From assembly GCA_013339765.2 (NCBI GenBank), contig CM023449.1, positions 110,229,849-110,293,848 on the forward strand: DNA of 64,000 bases, given 5' to 3'. A program made the translations under genes and the position numbers. The notes under the pieces were generated by a model that was given only the letters and a program-made list of their open reading frames with translations, was not told where the DNA came from and did not search any database. Source of the stretch: Haemaphysalis longicornis. Lineage: Eukaryota > Arthropoda > Arachnida > Ixodida > Ixodidae. Position 1 is the stretch's first letter. Each line of letters starts with the position of its first letter. This document shows, piece after piece, positions 21,229 to 32,407 of the stretch.

Positions 21229-22360
21229 TGTGACGGCTCATATTCGAAAGGCCTTCGGCAGCTGGTTGGCCTCGAGAAACTGTGCATCGTGCCAGACTGG
21301 AAGGGTGTCAGCAGGCAGCACCACCAATTCTGGGAACCGGCGCTAAAACAGACTAGCGCTGCTTCTAATCTTGTATTGGGCCAGTGTAAGTGTGTTTGCG
21401 TGTGTGCATTGAACTTCTAAGGATCGGCGACGGGACACCGGTCTGTGACCCTTCCGAAAAGAGGTCCAGTGTGCCACACGGAGACAGCGTCACCGGGCCA
21501 TCAATGGGAATTTCGCGAAGCGGCGGAGAGGTGAGTGCGTTGGAAAGCGCCACTGACTCGCAGTGCAAAGGGCACCTTGGTACCGTCTTCAAGACCCCGC
21601 TCGAAGCTCCCGCCCCCCCTTTCCTGATAAGAACTAATTTTGTGACCGCCTAAGGGGCTCTTTAGCCCCCGCCAGACAAGAGGGGACAGCGGGCATTGAT
21701 TGCGTGGGAGGAGGAGTGGAAGAACGGCGAAAGGTATAAAAGAAGAGGCCGACTGGAGGGCTAGGACAGTCAGATCGATGGACAGCGATGCGAGGAGTGG
21801 ACGAGATGAGTCGCGAGATGCATTAGGCCAAAGACTGGGTGCTTCGGGTCCGTAGTCTAGCCATCGGTCGGGTGCGATGTCTGACGGGAGAGTGATCCGG
21901 GGAGCGGACGAGACTGTTCGCAAGAAGCCCTTAGGGCACCGGAGTCTAGCCATCGGTAGGGTGCGACGTTTGACCTGCCGCCTCCGCACTTAGCCAACCG
22001 CTGTCCAGCCACCGCTCGAGCCCGATCTGGAGGAGCCTCATCGCTTCGTACAGCCACACTTCGTATGAGCCGGCGCAGCAGCAGCAGCCTCATCGCGCCG
22101 GGCCTTTCGTTCGAGCCCGAGCCACAGAGGCGTGACCACGGCGGACTTCATGCTCAAGCAGCCTGGCTACGCGAACGTCAGGAGCTTCCTACAGGCCCGT
22201 GCCGCATCACGCCGAAGCAGCACAGCGCCGCCGAGCCGTAAGTGAGCATCGAGCCAGTTGCTCCTATGAAATAAGATGTAAATCTTCCATGTGTCTGTGC
22301 CTGCATTTCCTCATGCCCAGCCTGGACTGCGGGGTCACGTTAAGAATCCCGACCATCACA
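21229..22360. repeat. Solo LTR (1,132 bp) inserted in the RTE LINE
   Basis: The left end is TGTGACGG and the right end CCATCACA, which form near-perfect short inverted termini with TG...CA. CTGC lies on both sides (21,225-21,228; 22,361-22,364), a 4-bp TSD. The RTE reading is continuous once the block is removed, which fixes both borders. It contains a TATA box followed by an imperfect tandem duplication of about 100 bp (21,780-21,885 and 21,886-21,975, sharing AGTCTAGCCATCGGT). A solo LTR results from recombination between two LTRs. Orientation is plus if the TATA box marks the promoter. Confidence 0.7.
21735..21741 (+). promoter_or_regulatory. TATA box of the solo LTR
   Basis: TATAAAA in the middle of the LTR, with a CAGTCAGAT initiator-like motif about 30 bp downstream. 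The spacing fits an RNA polymerase II LTR promoter. Confidence 0.5.
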
Positions 22361-24189
22361 CTGCCGCCCCATCCCACGCTTGCCTTCTCTCGGATCCACT
22401 CTGTTACCCTTAATGACCAATGGTTAGTTTGCGTTCGCATTACATGCCCTGCCTACGCCGATTCCTTCTTTCTCATTTCTACTGATTTGTCCTTAACACG
22501 CGTGCGTTTCCTGAGGACCCTCTCAGCTCTCTTCTTGGCCTTTAACGTAACACCTCTCATTTCCGTTTCATTGTTCGCTGAGTCATCCTCAATCTTATGT
22601 GAACAGTTTTAGTGAGGCTCCGTGTTCCAGCCCCGTAGGTGAGTACCGGTAAGATGCAGCTTTTATACAGTTTCATTTTTAGGGGCAATAGTAGGCTGCC
22701 ATTTACTACCTGAGTATCCACTCCACATCACTATTATCCTTCTAGTGGACTTTGCTTCGTGGTTGTTGTCCGGGGTTCTTTACTTGGCCTAAATAGATTT
22801 ATTCGCTTTCCACTTCCACTGTCTCGCAACCTATCTTAAACCACTGGGCTTTCCCGAGGGCATTCAGCATTTCTTTATTATTCTGCATGGTATTTACAGG
22901 CACGCGATTTTGATCTGCTTGTCCAGTGCCGTAATCATGATTTGGAATTCGTCCCCGAGTTACTTAGCAAGGCAACGTCACCAACAGATCTGAGGATACT
23001 GAGGCATTCTCCATTACCCATTACGCCCACTGGTTCAAATCCAATGTTCGGAACACCTCTTCTGAACAGCTGTGAATAACATTGCAGAGATTGTGTCTCC
23101 TTGTCTGGCGGACATTCTTAGAGGTATTTTATTGCTCTCCTTATAGAGGACTGTGGTAGCTGGGCAGACATTGTAGATATCCTCTAGTATTCTTACGTAA
23201 CGATCGTCTACGCCCTGATTCTAGAATGACTGCTGAGGTGTCGACCGAGTCAAATGGTATCTCATAACGTATGAAGACGTAACGTATGGGGGTTCTCATG
23301 ACGTATAGGGGTTGAGTTTACTCCGCGCGTTTCTCTATCCCCTGATTTATCCTATGAATATGGTCTATGGTTGAATAGCCTTTATGAAACCCTGCTTACT
23401 CATAAGGTGGAGAAATTCTGTGAGCGATTACCTTGGTAAGCACCTTGTAGACAACTTACAGCTGATCGGCCTGTGATGTGTAGTCCTTGATGTGGCCTTT
23501 CTTCTTGCTTTGGATGATTTTCGCATTCTTTCAAGATTGTGGTACACTAACGGTCATTAGGCATTGCGCATACAGGTTTGCCAGTTTTTCTAGTGCACTT
23601 TGCTCGCCATGCTGCAAGAGGTTCGCTTTTATCTGAGCCTGACCAGGAGCTTAATTTCCCCCTTGCAATTTTTCCAAGGCCTTCTTTAGTTTCGGTCGTT
23701 ACTGATGGGATGCCTACTTCCCCTGAGCTACCTCTTTGTTCGGTATTATCAAAGATGTGGTGGTTGTGGTTTTCGTGCGGTATCAGGCGGGGTTACCCTG
23801 TCTGGATATGTGGCCGATTGCTCGCCCCAAGTTCCTCCTAATTAGGGAATGTTAGGGTCATTTCACCACGAGTTTGCCAGTTCCTGGATGTCGCGGTTAC
23901 AGTAAAGATCTCTATTATATAGCTATTTTATGCCTATTGTGATCGCATGGCCTTGCTTGTGTTTAAGTGCATACAGTTAAACCTGGATGTAACAAGTTAC
24001 TGGATTTAACGCAATTTTTCAATTCGCCATTGCCACCCTCATTGAACCCATGCGTTTGCGACCTCTATGTAACAAACGTCGTACCGGTTAACCCTGATGA
24101 AACGAAGTCAGCGAGCTGATCAGCTATTTTTCACTTAACTTAAGTTCCTGTTAAGAAATAACGATGGGCAGGTACGCGGCGACACCTAG

Positions 24190-25490
24190 AAGGGGAAGAA
24201 GAGGAGAATTGGAGGCACTCGCAGCCTGGCTAGTCAACTCCATCACCATTTTGAAACCAGACAATCGTCTTCTTTTGCAACACAATTTATGATTCTCTGA
24301 AACCAGGGAAACGAGGCACGAGCGGACCTACGTTTGATGGCGCAGCGGCTTGGATACTTTCGTACTGCTTTATCCTCTAAGCTTTGCCCTCTACCGCTGC
24401 CCCGTTCGGCTCATGCCCAAGCTTCCCTCGTCCTCTAGGTATTCGAAACCCTAGCTTCTCGCTTCGCCGACTTGTGCCATGGACGCCGTTCACATTCACC
24501 GAGATGTCCTGCGAGCGACCGTCTCCGATACCATGACAGTGCTCGACACCTTGCTACGGAGTCAGGCAGCAACGACCATATATCCGAAAGAATCTCCTCG
24601 ACCACATCTTGTATGACCAGGTTAGCCTGCATAAACTTGACGCTCAACTTAAGGAGAACATGAAGGATGAACAATTTGATGTTGTTGTTTAGAAGCGATC
24701 GATTTCGACGAGTGTATCTGCGCCCTGCGAACGCGCGTACGCGTCTTTGAGAGCCAAGGCTCTTCTGCAAGCCCCGTCCTTCAACCTTACGTGGCCCTAT
24801 TTACTACCAGCATCGCAACCTCGACTATTGGTCGCTTCCCGAGGAGGCCCGGTGAACAACGGTCCCGGGTGACGTGCCGCCTGTCCGGTAAATGACTGGT
24901 AACCCGGTAGTAGAACAGGAAAGCTACGACGGAGCCGCTGCGACTTTCCAGGACGCCAAGCAAGACCCCGAGGTGCTCAGCCGGGATAGCGGTTCCTGCG
25001 ACCGCCAAACCCCGGTGTTTCTCTGATCGCCGTTATGGAGAAATCGCAGGGACCCTGACTGGACGTTTCCGTCGCTGACCCTACTATCGCCTGACCAGCC
25101 TTGCAGAAGCGCTGGTGATGCCATCACGGCTCTCACTTCAGAGATGTCACCACAGGCCTTCCAGGATCATAGCATTGCTTATTTGACGACTGCTTTGGAG
25201 ACAACCAACCGGCCTTGACGCGAACTTGGCATCACCGAAGCGACTCCCGTTTTGGAGTCGGTCCCGCGACACTGTGATGACCTTCACATTGATGAAAACG
25301 CTCGTGTTTTGCCAACATTTCAAAAGCCCTGAAGCACTTCGAAGGCAGATTTATTAGATCCGGCTACGAAGACGTGGCATGTGCAAAATGTGGTCCCGCT
25401 TGAGGCGATTGCGAAGAGTCTGCTTCTCCGGCGCTCCGTGAGCGATCTTCGACCCTGGAAGCAAGCTTTGGCCGTGGTTGCCCAGTCCCG
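24190..25490 (+). mobile_element. BEL/Pao-like fragment, copy 2
   Basis: Collinear with 430-1,810: leader, gag-like start (CATCGAGATGTCCTGCGAGC-type block near 24,500), Pro/Gln-poor linker and the CAACATTTCAAAAGCCCTG block near 25,313. Copy 2 carries different stops and frameshifts from copy 1, so the two diverged independently after insertion. No domain beyond Gag was recognised. Confidence 0.5.
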
Positions 25491-26189
25491 GTGGCGAGGC
25501 TTCCTTAGGCGAAACAGAGCAGATGATTAAACGGAGAGTTGAGCGAGTTGGTTACTGACTAATGAACGCATACTTCTAGCGAACTTTAACACAGGACGAA
25601 GAAAGAAAAGATGAAACACACGCTAGACTTCAACTTGGTTTATGGGAAAGGAAACAGAAAAACACGCATATATGTACATGATTCGAAAAAAAACAAGCAC
25701 ACGATTCCGCGAAATGAAACGGCGCAATGTTTGCTCTTCCACTTATCACTTTTACATTGAAGTTCGCTTGAAGTATGAGTTCATTAGTCAGAACAGATGC
25801 TTCGATGGTGGTCACCCCTTCTTTAACAAGCACAAGTCGACGCTGGTTGCGCCTTTCTGTGATGTTTACAGGTCCCACGAGAGGCGAGTCCCATGGTTCG
25901 CGAAGAAAATAGAATTGCTGCTGGAGCACACCGATTAATTCACGGAATCAGTATTAGGCGTGGACGCAACCGCAACGCCACTACACTCGCCGCCTGCTGT
26001 CTGGAAATTTCACCGCCCGGGTGAGCTGTTCCCGTTAGATCCGGGCGGCTACCTAACGCCGAATGGCCTAAAGCGTGGTCTCTCTTGTGTGTCTTGCAGA
26101 AGTTGGACTGATTTGTGAATCCTTGCCCACAACCGCTGCGCCTTTGCATCAGGAGTGTGTCGCTGAAGCCAATTGCTGACCAACTTTGG

Positions 26190-26345
26190 CAGCGGCGGTA
26201 GTATGTTAAAAAATAAAGATGTCCAGGCAGGGGCCCACAGTAGGAGGAGAGGAAGAGGAAGATTGTAGGCGCTCACTGCCTCGCCAGTCGACCCCATCAC
26301 CATATCGGAAGCCAGACGCTGCTGTTCTTTCGCCATAGTTCGGCC
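26190..26345 (+). repeat. Third copy of the BEL/Pao-like terminal segment
   Basis: Aligns with about 415-540: AATAAAGATG, a GGCGCTCA block, then GACCCCATCACCAT and a CTTTCGCC block. It stops where the internal leader of the other copies begins, so it could be a solo-LTR end or a short fragment. Confidence 0.4.
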
Positions 26346-26349
26346 GGAG

Positions 26350-28650
26350 AAATTAACCAGTTAAGCGAGTACTAGAACCACCGTAAGGAGTCAGCAGCGA
26401 TGAAAACGTCTGGAACCACCTGAACGCGTAATTCATCATGTTGATGATTACGATCACTGGAGGGGCTAGCACAATATCGTGGCTAACGCAGCTGTCACTT
26501 CAATCATTTTGCTTCTGTAGCGTGAAACCACACCAACTAGCAAGAGTAACTACGCTTCACTTTTTTTTGTCCGCACCGCAAACTACCTGCATTTCCTTAA
26601 GTTTTGAGGTGCTAGGCTGTCCTGTCAGCGTATAGACGCACGTATCGACTTGTGTCTGTGGTATCCGTTCGTCGGTGATGAGTGATTGTGATAGAGAACA
26701 AAGAGCGGAGTCTTTTCAAGAAAAGCTCACGATTTTTAATGTCGTCTGCGCTGGCGAGAAAGATGAAGGTTGCCGCCGGGTATCCTAGCTGGAACACTCG
26801 CAACAATCTTTAGTGCGGGAAAGAGAATCAAGTTCGCAAAACGTTACCCTTTCAGTATAAGTTTGGTTCTTGTAACACGTTAATTCCCCGAAAACTATCT
26901 GCAGGCAAGAATGATACTTCAGTTACGTTTGTTAATACGAGGGTAAGTGGCCTGGCTTCTGTAGCCGTGTAGTACCTAACGGCGTGAAATAAATCATAAA
27001 GAGCGAAAGCTTCATGGATGTAATAAAAAGTTGGCGAAACTCACGCAGCTCAAATTTTTGGACCCACCTAGCTCATTTGAAATAACCGCAGCTCTGCGAT
27101 TGGCATGGCAGAAGCAACGCAAAAGAACACAAGTAGAGAACGAGATTTGCGCTTAAATTTAGCGAACACCTCAGCTATGATGTAACCAAGTAAACATTTT
27201 GTTCTGCTTCATGCACAGATGTAATAAAAACTTGTAAACGACTGACTTTTGTCAACATGTTTTTTCTTTGCACCCAGGTTTAACGGTACCTCAGGGTAAC
27301 GCTTTTTGGAACTTCAGCGCATGCTCAGCGCGTATTCTTTTCGTCCCACGAGCCTAAATATATTAGCGCGGTTTTGACACAATACTTGCTTCGGCGGCGA
27401 CGAGCAACAAAAATGGCGGGGTACGCGTCCTACCCTGTGGCGTGAATGAAGGTACTCTAGGCTACAGAGCGGTCGGTTTCAATGAAAACGCACGATACGG
27501 AAAATGAAAATTTTAACCTAAATTGTAATTTCTCTGAATAAAGCACCGTTTGATCCGGACAAGCGCTCACTATAAAACACGAAATCTTTCGAATAAAACC
27601 AACATTTCTCTTCATGGCTCCTTTAAGCAGTACATGATTGATTGAGTATTACACCACTTTTACAAATTTATTACCTTCTTAAACTGGTACAATGTACACA
27701 AAAATATTTTAAATGCCAAAGGCAGACACGATTACGCTCCCGCAGAAACGCAACAACAAAGGTATGAATTGAAGTTACACACCTAGCGAATTGAGTATAG
27801 GTGCAACGTATGTGCATATATTAGAACACAACAGTTTCTGCGCGCATGTGGAATTTTACAGAATTCTCTATCTATCCTGTCATATCACAACCAAAGCTCC
27901 AGCAAAGCTGGTAGCACTAATGGCTTTTTGCGAACTCCAAAACTTGCCCATAATATCCTCGTAAAACGCCGACCATTTTCCCGAAATTCAAATTTAGAGC
28001 TTCATAGAGTTGTTCCACGCCATGCAAAGAACATTCACTTTCAGTGAAACATGTGCTAACAGGTTTAAATGCTTGTACTTGCATTTTTTTCAACCGTAAT
28101 AAGACGACAAGTCCTAAATTTCATCTGCAGATCAAGCATAATATGCGCCACGTTTCCTATCTTTCTGGACGATGGCCGAACTTCGTACGCGCGTCATATA
28201 ACGGCTCTACTTAGGCCAAAGCGGGCATTTGGTAATATCATCATGAAACAAAAAAAATAATCCAGGAGCGGTAATATTCTGCCTCTACATAAGTCCAAAC
28301 ATGCTCCGTACTCCCTTAACACTTCAGCCGTACTCAGTATTGCGTTTTCCCAAGGCACCGGAAAGCATGCCGTTTGGGATTTTAGTACGTAAATTACATT
28401 TTTTCGAAAGCTCCAACAAACTGTGCACTTGAAAACGTTCCCCGTGTTTCGAAGCGTACTCCGTATACTCCATAAATTTGAGCTGCGTACCAGCTGAAGA
28501 TCCTTCAGCACCTTTGGCAAAAACTTTACCTGCTTTGAGTACCTTCTAAAAATATTGGAGATGTTTATATAGTCGTTTTCTGTAGGCAGGATAACTAATC
28601 CTCAGATTTCACCTTTAACGATAATGATGTCTGATTTTTCGAGGAGAAAA
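26350..28650. other. Unassigned AT-rich sequence
   Basis: No coding frame with family motifs. Apart from the TIR-like motif at 27,271-27,286, nothing recognisable was found. Confidence 0.45.
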
Positions 28651-28658
28651 ATCCTGCC

Positions 28659-28716
28659 GGATACCCGAGACTCGGTACCCGAAACTCGCTACCCGTCGGA
28701 CACTCGGTACCCGAGC
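28659..28716. repeat. Short palindromic tandem repeat (TACCCGAnACTCGG)n
   Basis: About four imperfect units of 14-20 bp, built on CTCGGTACCCGAG, which is itself nearly palindromic. It lies about 110 bp upstream of the third Gypsy element. Confidence 0.7.
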
Positions 28717-28788
28717 TAGTTGTCTAACGACCGCCGCAAATACTGGTAGAAGGGTTTGAAGTGATGATATTTACTATATTTCACAACC

Positions 28789-28827
28789 TAGATATCACTC
28801 ACGCCGGTTCGACGTCTGCACGGGATG
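28789..28827 (+). repeat. 39-bp direct repeat, left copy, flanking the third Gypsy element
   Basis: Identical over 39 bp to 33,927-33,965. It overlaps the first two bases of the 5' LTR core. It is far longer than the 4-6 bp duplication expected from a Gypsy integrase. Confidence 0.85.
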
Positions 28828-29021
28828 ACGCCACCGAGCCACCGAGCTGCTCCAGGTGCGATGAGCAGGCGCGCTAAGCCGCACCCCGCGCACCGCCGCC
28901 GCAGAGAGCAAGAAGAGCGCTCCCCGATGGGCCGCGCGAGCCACCGTGTAAATATAATCAGTTAAATAAAAACGAGTTGTTATTTCAGTTCAACCAAGCC
29001 AACGGCTCTCAATAATAGATA
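28826..29021 (+). repeat. 5' LTR core of the third Gypsy element
   Basis: Begins TGACGCCACC. It has an AATAAA signal in TTAAATAAAAACG near 28,962-28,974. The internal region begins AACAGTTCAGAAGTGG; a standard TGG-type primer site is not obvious, so I do not assign a tRNA primer. Confidence 0.75.
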
Positions 29022-29081
29022 ACAGTTCAGAAGTGGATCAAATCACAACGTCCGAACGTGAGAAGCCGCCCCGCAGTTATG

Positions 29082-30200
29082 ATGGGGCCTGTGACGCGAA
29101 GCGCAGCATCTTCAGCGACAACGAACGAAGATGGCGCGAACCAGGCCAGCGGTGACGACGGGCGCGCAGCGACACGAGATCCGAAAACGAAGTCCCGAGT
29201 GACTCCACGACACCACAGCCGGCGATGGACATGGCAGCCGTCATCCAAGCAGCTGTACAGGCAGCCGTGAGGGAGGCGATAAACGGTATGGCGCTCCTTC
29301 AAACGCAACAGACGCCTGCCACGCCCGTTACGCCCGCGGCAGAGACTTCGCGTCTGGTGCCATCGTTCGATCCTCCTTTCATCAGGCTGCTCGACCGTCG
29401 ACGCGTGGATTCGGCGAGTCGACGACTTGGCTGACATTTACGGTTGGTCGGACAGGCTGACCTCCTGCAACGCACTATGCAGATTGGAAGGCCCGGCCAA
29501 GACCTGGTACGATTCCCTGTCATCAGTGGACAAAACGTGGGTGCAGTGGAAAGACGAACTAAAGCGTGCATTTCCGTCGACATCAGGAATGCAACGCCTC
29601 CACCGTGAAATGGAAGCCCGTTGTCGCAAGCGAGGTGAGCCCATCGAATCTTATTACTACGACAAGCTCGCCAAGGCTCGCCGGTTAATATCAGTGACAA
29701 AGGCTGTGTCGAGTACATCATCACCGGCCTGAATGATCCAGACACAATTCGAGCAGTGAGCGTTCGCACGTACGATACTCCCGAAGAATTGCTTCACTGT
29801 CTCAAGCGTCTAGAAGATCGTCTAGGAAACGTAGTTTCGTCGGCTTCCCGCCAAAACGCCAAGCATTTCACCGACTATCAAAAGGGGCTCTTCGAAGGGG
29901 CCGATCACCTTACCAAGGCAACCGGAGCCAACATGGCCGACGATCGCCGAGACTCCCTCTCACGCAGACAGAGGAAGAAGCCTCTCTCCAACGAGAAAGG
30001 GGAACCGCTGTGCTTCAACTGCAACGAATACGGCCATTTGTCTCTCCATTGTCCCTCTCCCCAACGAAAAGCGCGATGCGGCGCTTGCGGACGAGTGGGC
30101 CACGAAACGAGAGACTGCAGAGCGAAGAAGGAACGAGAGCCGCGCGTCGCTCAAAACGTTGTGAAATCCGACTTCCGCGCTACCGAAGCAGTGAACGAGA
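29082..30200 (+). pseudogene. gag: Gag with tandem CCHC zinc knuckles (frameshifted)
   Basis: The probable start is the ATG at 29,082 (MGPVTRSAASS), although the frame shifts before the helical part, where MDMAAVIQAAVQAAV (29,225) offers another start. The capsid segment reads ADIYGWSDRLTSCNALCRLEGPAKTWYDSL and VQWKDELKRAFPS (29,427-29,600), the retrotransposon Gag pattern. After another shift the 337-aa frame (29,756 on) carries two knuckles: CFNCNEYGHLSLHC (30,010-30,051) and CGACGRVGHETRDC (30,077-30,118). Two knuckles separate this element from the single-knuckle element at 9.7-15 kb. Gag binds and packages element RNA. Confidence 0.75.
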
Positions 30201-30880
30201 AATATTTCATGCCAGCGAAACTGAACGGACATGAAATACGTGCCTACGTCGACTTGGGGAGCCAGTGCGTAACCCTACGTCAGGAAGATGCAGAACGGCT
30301 GGAAATCTCCTACACGAAACTCAAAGAACCGCTCTCTATTGGAGGGTATGGATCGGGATGTGTGACGCCTTGCGGCGAAGCAAGTGCTACCATCACGGTC
30401 GACCAAGCGACAGCTGACGTTCATCTGTACGTGGTACCAAGCAGCTCGCAGTCCATACCACTACTTGTTGGGCAGCCGTTCACGGAACAGCCTCACGTAA
30501 CGATTGTAAGGCGGCGACAGACAGTCAGGATTTTTGAGGAGCGCGAGAACGTCCACGAAACCGACGACACGCTGCGTTCCATTGAGATCCCCGATCTGCC
30601 CCAACGTTCAGTCTGCCTGTGGGCCAAGGAGTCACCGTTGTTCCGCCGAAGTTTGTGGGATTCGTCAAGCTCTACGCCACGGGTGGCATTCCCAGCACAG
30701 ATGTGTTTGTCGACGCACAATTCAGGTGTCAGGAAGGACGTGAGCACTGCATACCACGCTGCGTCGTAACTGTCGACCAGGTGCACGAGATACGCCTACC
30801 CATCATGAACATGTCAACCATGACTTGGACATCAAGGAACACGAGCGGGTAGCACGAGCGAAATCTGCTATCCAGACGAT
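30201..30880 (+). pseudogene. Protease and linker region
   Basis: In frame with the knuckles: KLNGHEIRAYVDLGSQCVTLRQEDAERL (about 30,220-30,310). The catalytic Asp is in DLGS, where Leu stands in place of the usual Thr or Ser; a DxGS form is found in some Gypsy lineages, so it may be genuine. IPLLVGQPFTEQPHVTIV (30,450-30,510) corresponds to the later ILG-type strand. The frame moves to +1 from about 30,610 (PPKFVGFVKLYATGG) and back near 30,850, two compensating shifts. It joins directly to the RT frame. Confidence 0.65.
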
Positions 30881-32407
30881 ATGCCGGAGCGAGAAATAAA
30901 CGTCCACGTCACTCAGCGACAGCCGATGCCACGCGAAGAGATAAAAACTGGACCTGCCGTCACTCCACACCAGCGACAAATGCTGGAATGCCTTATCGAC
31001 GAGTATCGTGATTGCTTCGCACGCAACATTTCGGAGATCGGGCAGACCAGTGCAGCGGAAATGAAGATCGAGTTGACGACAGATGAGCCAGTGAGATTCC
31101 GTCCCTACCGACTTTCCTTCGCAGAGAGGGCTCACACGAAAGAGATGATCGAAGAACTGAAGCAAGCGGGAATCGTTGTCGACTCGACTTCCGACCACGC
31201 CAGCCCTATTCTCCTCGTGCGAAAGAAGACATGAGAACTGCGGATTTGTGTCGACTACCGTGCACTTAACCGTGTGACGAAAAAGGACAGGTACCCGTTG
31301 CCACTAATTGATGATCAGCTGGACCGCCTCCGCGGAAAGTGCTTCTTCACGAGTCTCGACTTGGCGTCTGGTTATTACCAGATCCCCATGGAAAAGGAGT
31401 CCAGACACAAGACAGCGTTCGTCACCCCTGACGGGCACTACGAGTTCGTCCGGATGCCGTTTGGGTTGGCCAACGCCCCAGCGGTATTCCAGCGGATGAT
31501 GAACGCGGTTCTGGGACCTCTGCGATTACCTGTGGCACTCGCCTACATGGATGACATCTTGCTCCCAACGACAACTGTAGACGAGGGACTCGAGCACCTG
31601 CGAAAGATTTTGGAGGCTCTACGAAGAGCGGGACTGACGCTACGGTTGAGTAAGTGCTACTTCTTCTGCGACCGAGTCGACTACCTTGGATACGACATTT
31701 CTGCTGAAGGGGTGCAACCAGGAACTCTCAAACTTCAGTGTGTAGCTGAATTTCCGAAACCGACAAATGTGCACGAGGTCCGCCGATTCCTGGGACTCGC
31801 AAGCTACTTCCGACGATTTGTCAAGGGGTTCGCCACCATTGCTAAGCCTTTGACGAAACTGACTTCCAAGGACGAAACTTGGAAGTGGACTGCAGAACAA
31901 GACTTCGCGTTCGCCGAGCTGAAAAAGAGGTTAATCGAAAAGCCTATCTTGGCTCATTTCTCGTTCGACGCAAGAACGGAAGTTCACACAGATGCCAGCA
32001 GAGATGGGCTGGGAGCTATTCTCTTACAAGAGCAAGCTAACGGGCAGCTCCATCCCGTCGTGTACGCCAGCCGACGGACAACCGAGTGTGAGGAGAGATA
32101 CCACTCCTACGAGCTGGAAACATTGGCAGTTGTGTGGGCGCTGGAGAAGTTCCGGTCCTACCTAATAGGATTAAACTTCAAAGTGGTGACTGACTGCAAT
32201 GCCGTGCGGGCAACGATGAGTAAACGAACACTCCTACCTCGGATCGGCAGGTGGTGGCTTCGACTGCAAGAGTTTACCTTCGATGTTGAGTATCGAAAGG
32301 GCACGACCATGGCGCATGTCGACGCACTCAGCCGCTCACCACACGACCCTCCCGAAGAGACCGATGTCGTTGGGCGCATTCAGATCTCGCTACGTGCGTG
32401 GAAGTAG
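30881..32407 (+). pseudogene. Reverse transcriptase and RNase H, intact but for one TGA
   Basis: One reading frame runs across the whole span, broken only by TGA at 31,232-31,234, just before ELRICVDYRALN. RT motifs: FTSLDLASGYYQIPM (motif A), MPFGLANAPAVFQRMM (motif B), AYMDDILLP (catalytic motif C), KCYFFCDRVDYLGY (thumb). RNase H: EVHTDASRDGLGAILL, YELETLAVVWALEKFRSYL, FKVVTDCNAV and HVDALSR give all four acidic residues. This is the best-preserved protein of the window. With suppression or correction of the single stop, the enzyme core would be complete as read. Confidence 0.85.

Larger units (their letters stand above)
21091..23760 (-). mobile_element. RTE/BovB-like LINE, 5'-truncated, split by a solo LTR
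   Basis: The minus strand encodes the C-terminal signature WADEIQKFAAIHWSQLSQERDKWRSIGDAFALQ (21,290-21,100; the end of RTE ORF2), followed by a short ATGATGATA-type 3' end at 21,091. Beyond the LTR at 21,229-22,360 the RT continues to about 23,760, with blocks corresponding to KNAKII.SKKKGHIKDY and VYKVLTKVIAHRI. The sequence is full of stops and frameshifts and upstream EN is missing. RTE elements make one protein with endonuclease and RT. A second copy lies at 52.1-54.9 kb on the other strand. Confidence 0.65.
23974..27286. mobile_element. Candidate pogo/Tigger-like terminal inverted repeat pair
   Basis: The left end is CAGTTAAACCTGGATG preceded by TA (23,972-23,973); the right end, in reverse complement, is CCGTTAAACCTGGGTG, with TA outside (27,287-27,288). 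The termini match at 14 of 16 positions and a TA TSD is typical of Tc1/mariner-pogo elements. No transposase was recognised in the 3.3 kb between, which contains the BEL/Pao-like fragment. This may be one old element with nested insertions, or two unrelated ends. Confidence 0.35.
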
